From Anaerolineales bacterium (lineage in GTDB: Bacteria; Chloroflexota; Anaerolineae; Anaerolineales; UBA11579), in contig JAGVCA010000044.1 in NCBI GenBank assembly GCA_020059485.1, positions 1 to 54,211 on the forward strand: a stretch of DNA of 54,211 nucleotides, given 5' to 3'. Made by a program: the position numbers and the translations under genes. Below, piece by piece: positions 53,946 through 54,211 of the stretch (the first letter of the stretch is position 1; each line of letters opens with the position of its first letter). The notes beneath the pieces are model-generated. The model saw nothing but the letters and a program-made list of their open reading frames with translations, searched no databases and had not been told where the DNA came from.

Positions 53946-54137
53946 GAAGTACCTCCTCGGATTGTACGCAGCCTACACCAAGTATACGGCAAGACGACCC
54001 AATTCTCAATAGGCTAAATTCGATCTCTCCGACAACATAGCAGTCGAAAGCTTGTAGAATCCCGAGAAAAACCAATCCCAATCCCCTATATTTACTATCC
54101 GCCAAGGGCAAAGGGTGTGATCAAATTCTGAAGAAAA

Positions 54138-54188
54138 AGAACCTCTAAAATAGGAGAAGTTCGCAACAAATCCTAGAAAAGAGGTTCT
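54138..54188. repeat. Nested inverted repeat at the window edge
   Basis: AGAACCTCT (54138-54146) pairs with AGAGGTTCT (54180-54188), and inside it TAGGA (54151-54155) pairs with TCCTA (54171-54175). The AT-rich stretch (53950-54211) differs from the rest. It may be the edge of an insertion element or a 5-prime leader hairpin. Confidence 0.5.
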
Positions 54189-54191
54189 GAG

Positions 54192-54211
54192 ATGAAGTGT
54201 AGCATAAGAAC
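54192..54211 (+). CDS. Possible start of a gene running off the window
   Basis: ATG at 54192 is seven bases after AGAGG and the frame stays open to the edge (MKCSIR). Too short to identify. The AGAGG is part of the inverted-repeat arm, so initiation could be controlled by that hairpin. Confidence 0.25.

Overview
The window reads as about 54 kb of chromosomal DNA from a GC-rich (roughly 60 percent), probably anaerobic or facultative bacterium. Gene content and order fit best with the phylum Chloroflexota (Anaerolineae-like): multiheme c-type cytochromes beside a NapC/NirT-type anchor, CarD in a small ribosomal-protein operon, many Thr/Pro-rich tethers on LysM, C39 and TPR proteins, hrcA-grpE-dnaK-dnaJ and groESL under a CIRCE-type operator, and ABC-2 exporters. 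This placement is an inference from gene style; no rRNA or tRNA gene is present to confirm it.

Layout. 1-3.8 kb: an IS200/IS605-like hairpin remnant, a DinB-like protein and two membrane-associated multiheme cytochromes, one of them a lipoprotein with a collagen-like Gly-Pro-Ala spacer. 4.2-7.5 kb: uvrA and a MazG-type pyrophosphohydrolase. 7.5-13.5 kb (minus strand): an opine-dehydrogenase-like protein coupled to a B12-binding mutase-like protein, then asparagine synthetase, a 55-aa basic protein, bL35, CarD and bS21, the last four behind one strong promoter and a structured leader that ends in an intrinsic terminator. 13.5-17.6 kb: a minus-strand operon of membrane proteins (DUF3159, DUF1475, DUF1295), DegV, a TspO-like protein and an ATP10-like redoxin-fold protein. 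17.7-21.2 kb: a nucleotidyltransferase-fold protein, a LysM protein and RNase J. 21.5-23.8 kb (plus): a P-loop protein, a C39-like protease with TPRs and a 50-aa membrane peptide. 23.8-27.2 kb: an ABC exporter operon with an 8-bp tandem repeat upstream. 27.3-31.8 kb: a VanZ-like protein, a REP-like palindrome, prmA and two tandem SDR proteins. 31.8-37.2 kb: LOG-family protein and the hrcA-grpE-dnaK-dnaJ operon. 37.3-40 kb: a gene broken by an in-frame stop, an alkaline-phosphatase-fold hydrolase and trmD. 40.2-45 kb: two TPR proteins and groESL. 45-49 kb (minus): an amidohydrolase, a PadR/GyrI-like pair and a winged-helix regulator/membrane-protein pair. 49-54 kb: miaB, a deazaflavin-type oxidoreductase, an FHA-GAF-GGDEF-EAL protein, a GNAT enzyme and an AT-rich edge with an inverted repeat.

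How genes work together. The heat-shock genes form one regulon: both hrcA and groES carry a sigma-A promoter followed by a diverged CIRCE operator with exact 9-9-9 spacing. The two cytochromes look like a quinol-to-periplasm electron-transfer pair. The B12 protein and opine-dehydrogenase-like protein overlap by one base and probably act in one amino-acid pathway that I cannot name. Several genes (prmA, the first SDR, trmD, probably miaB) have a -10 box 6-8 nt before the start codon, implying leaderless mRNAs, while most others have strong Shine-Dalgarno sequences.

The most unusual points are the B12-mutase/opine-dehydrogenase operon, the diverged CIRCE pair, the bS21-CarD-bL35 operon with its attenuator-like leader, the cytochromes with CX3CH/CX4CH motifs and a collagen-like spacer, and the recurrent leaderless promoters. 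I see no CRISPR array, prophage or obvious defence island.
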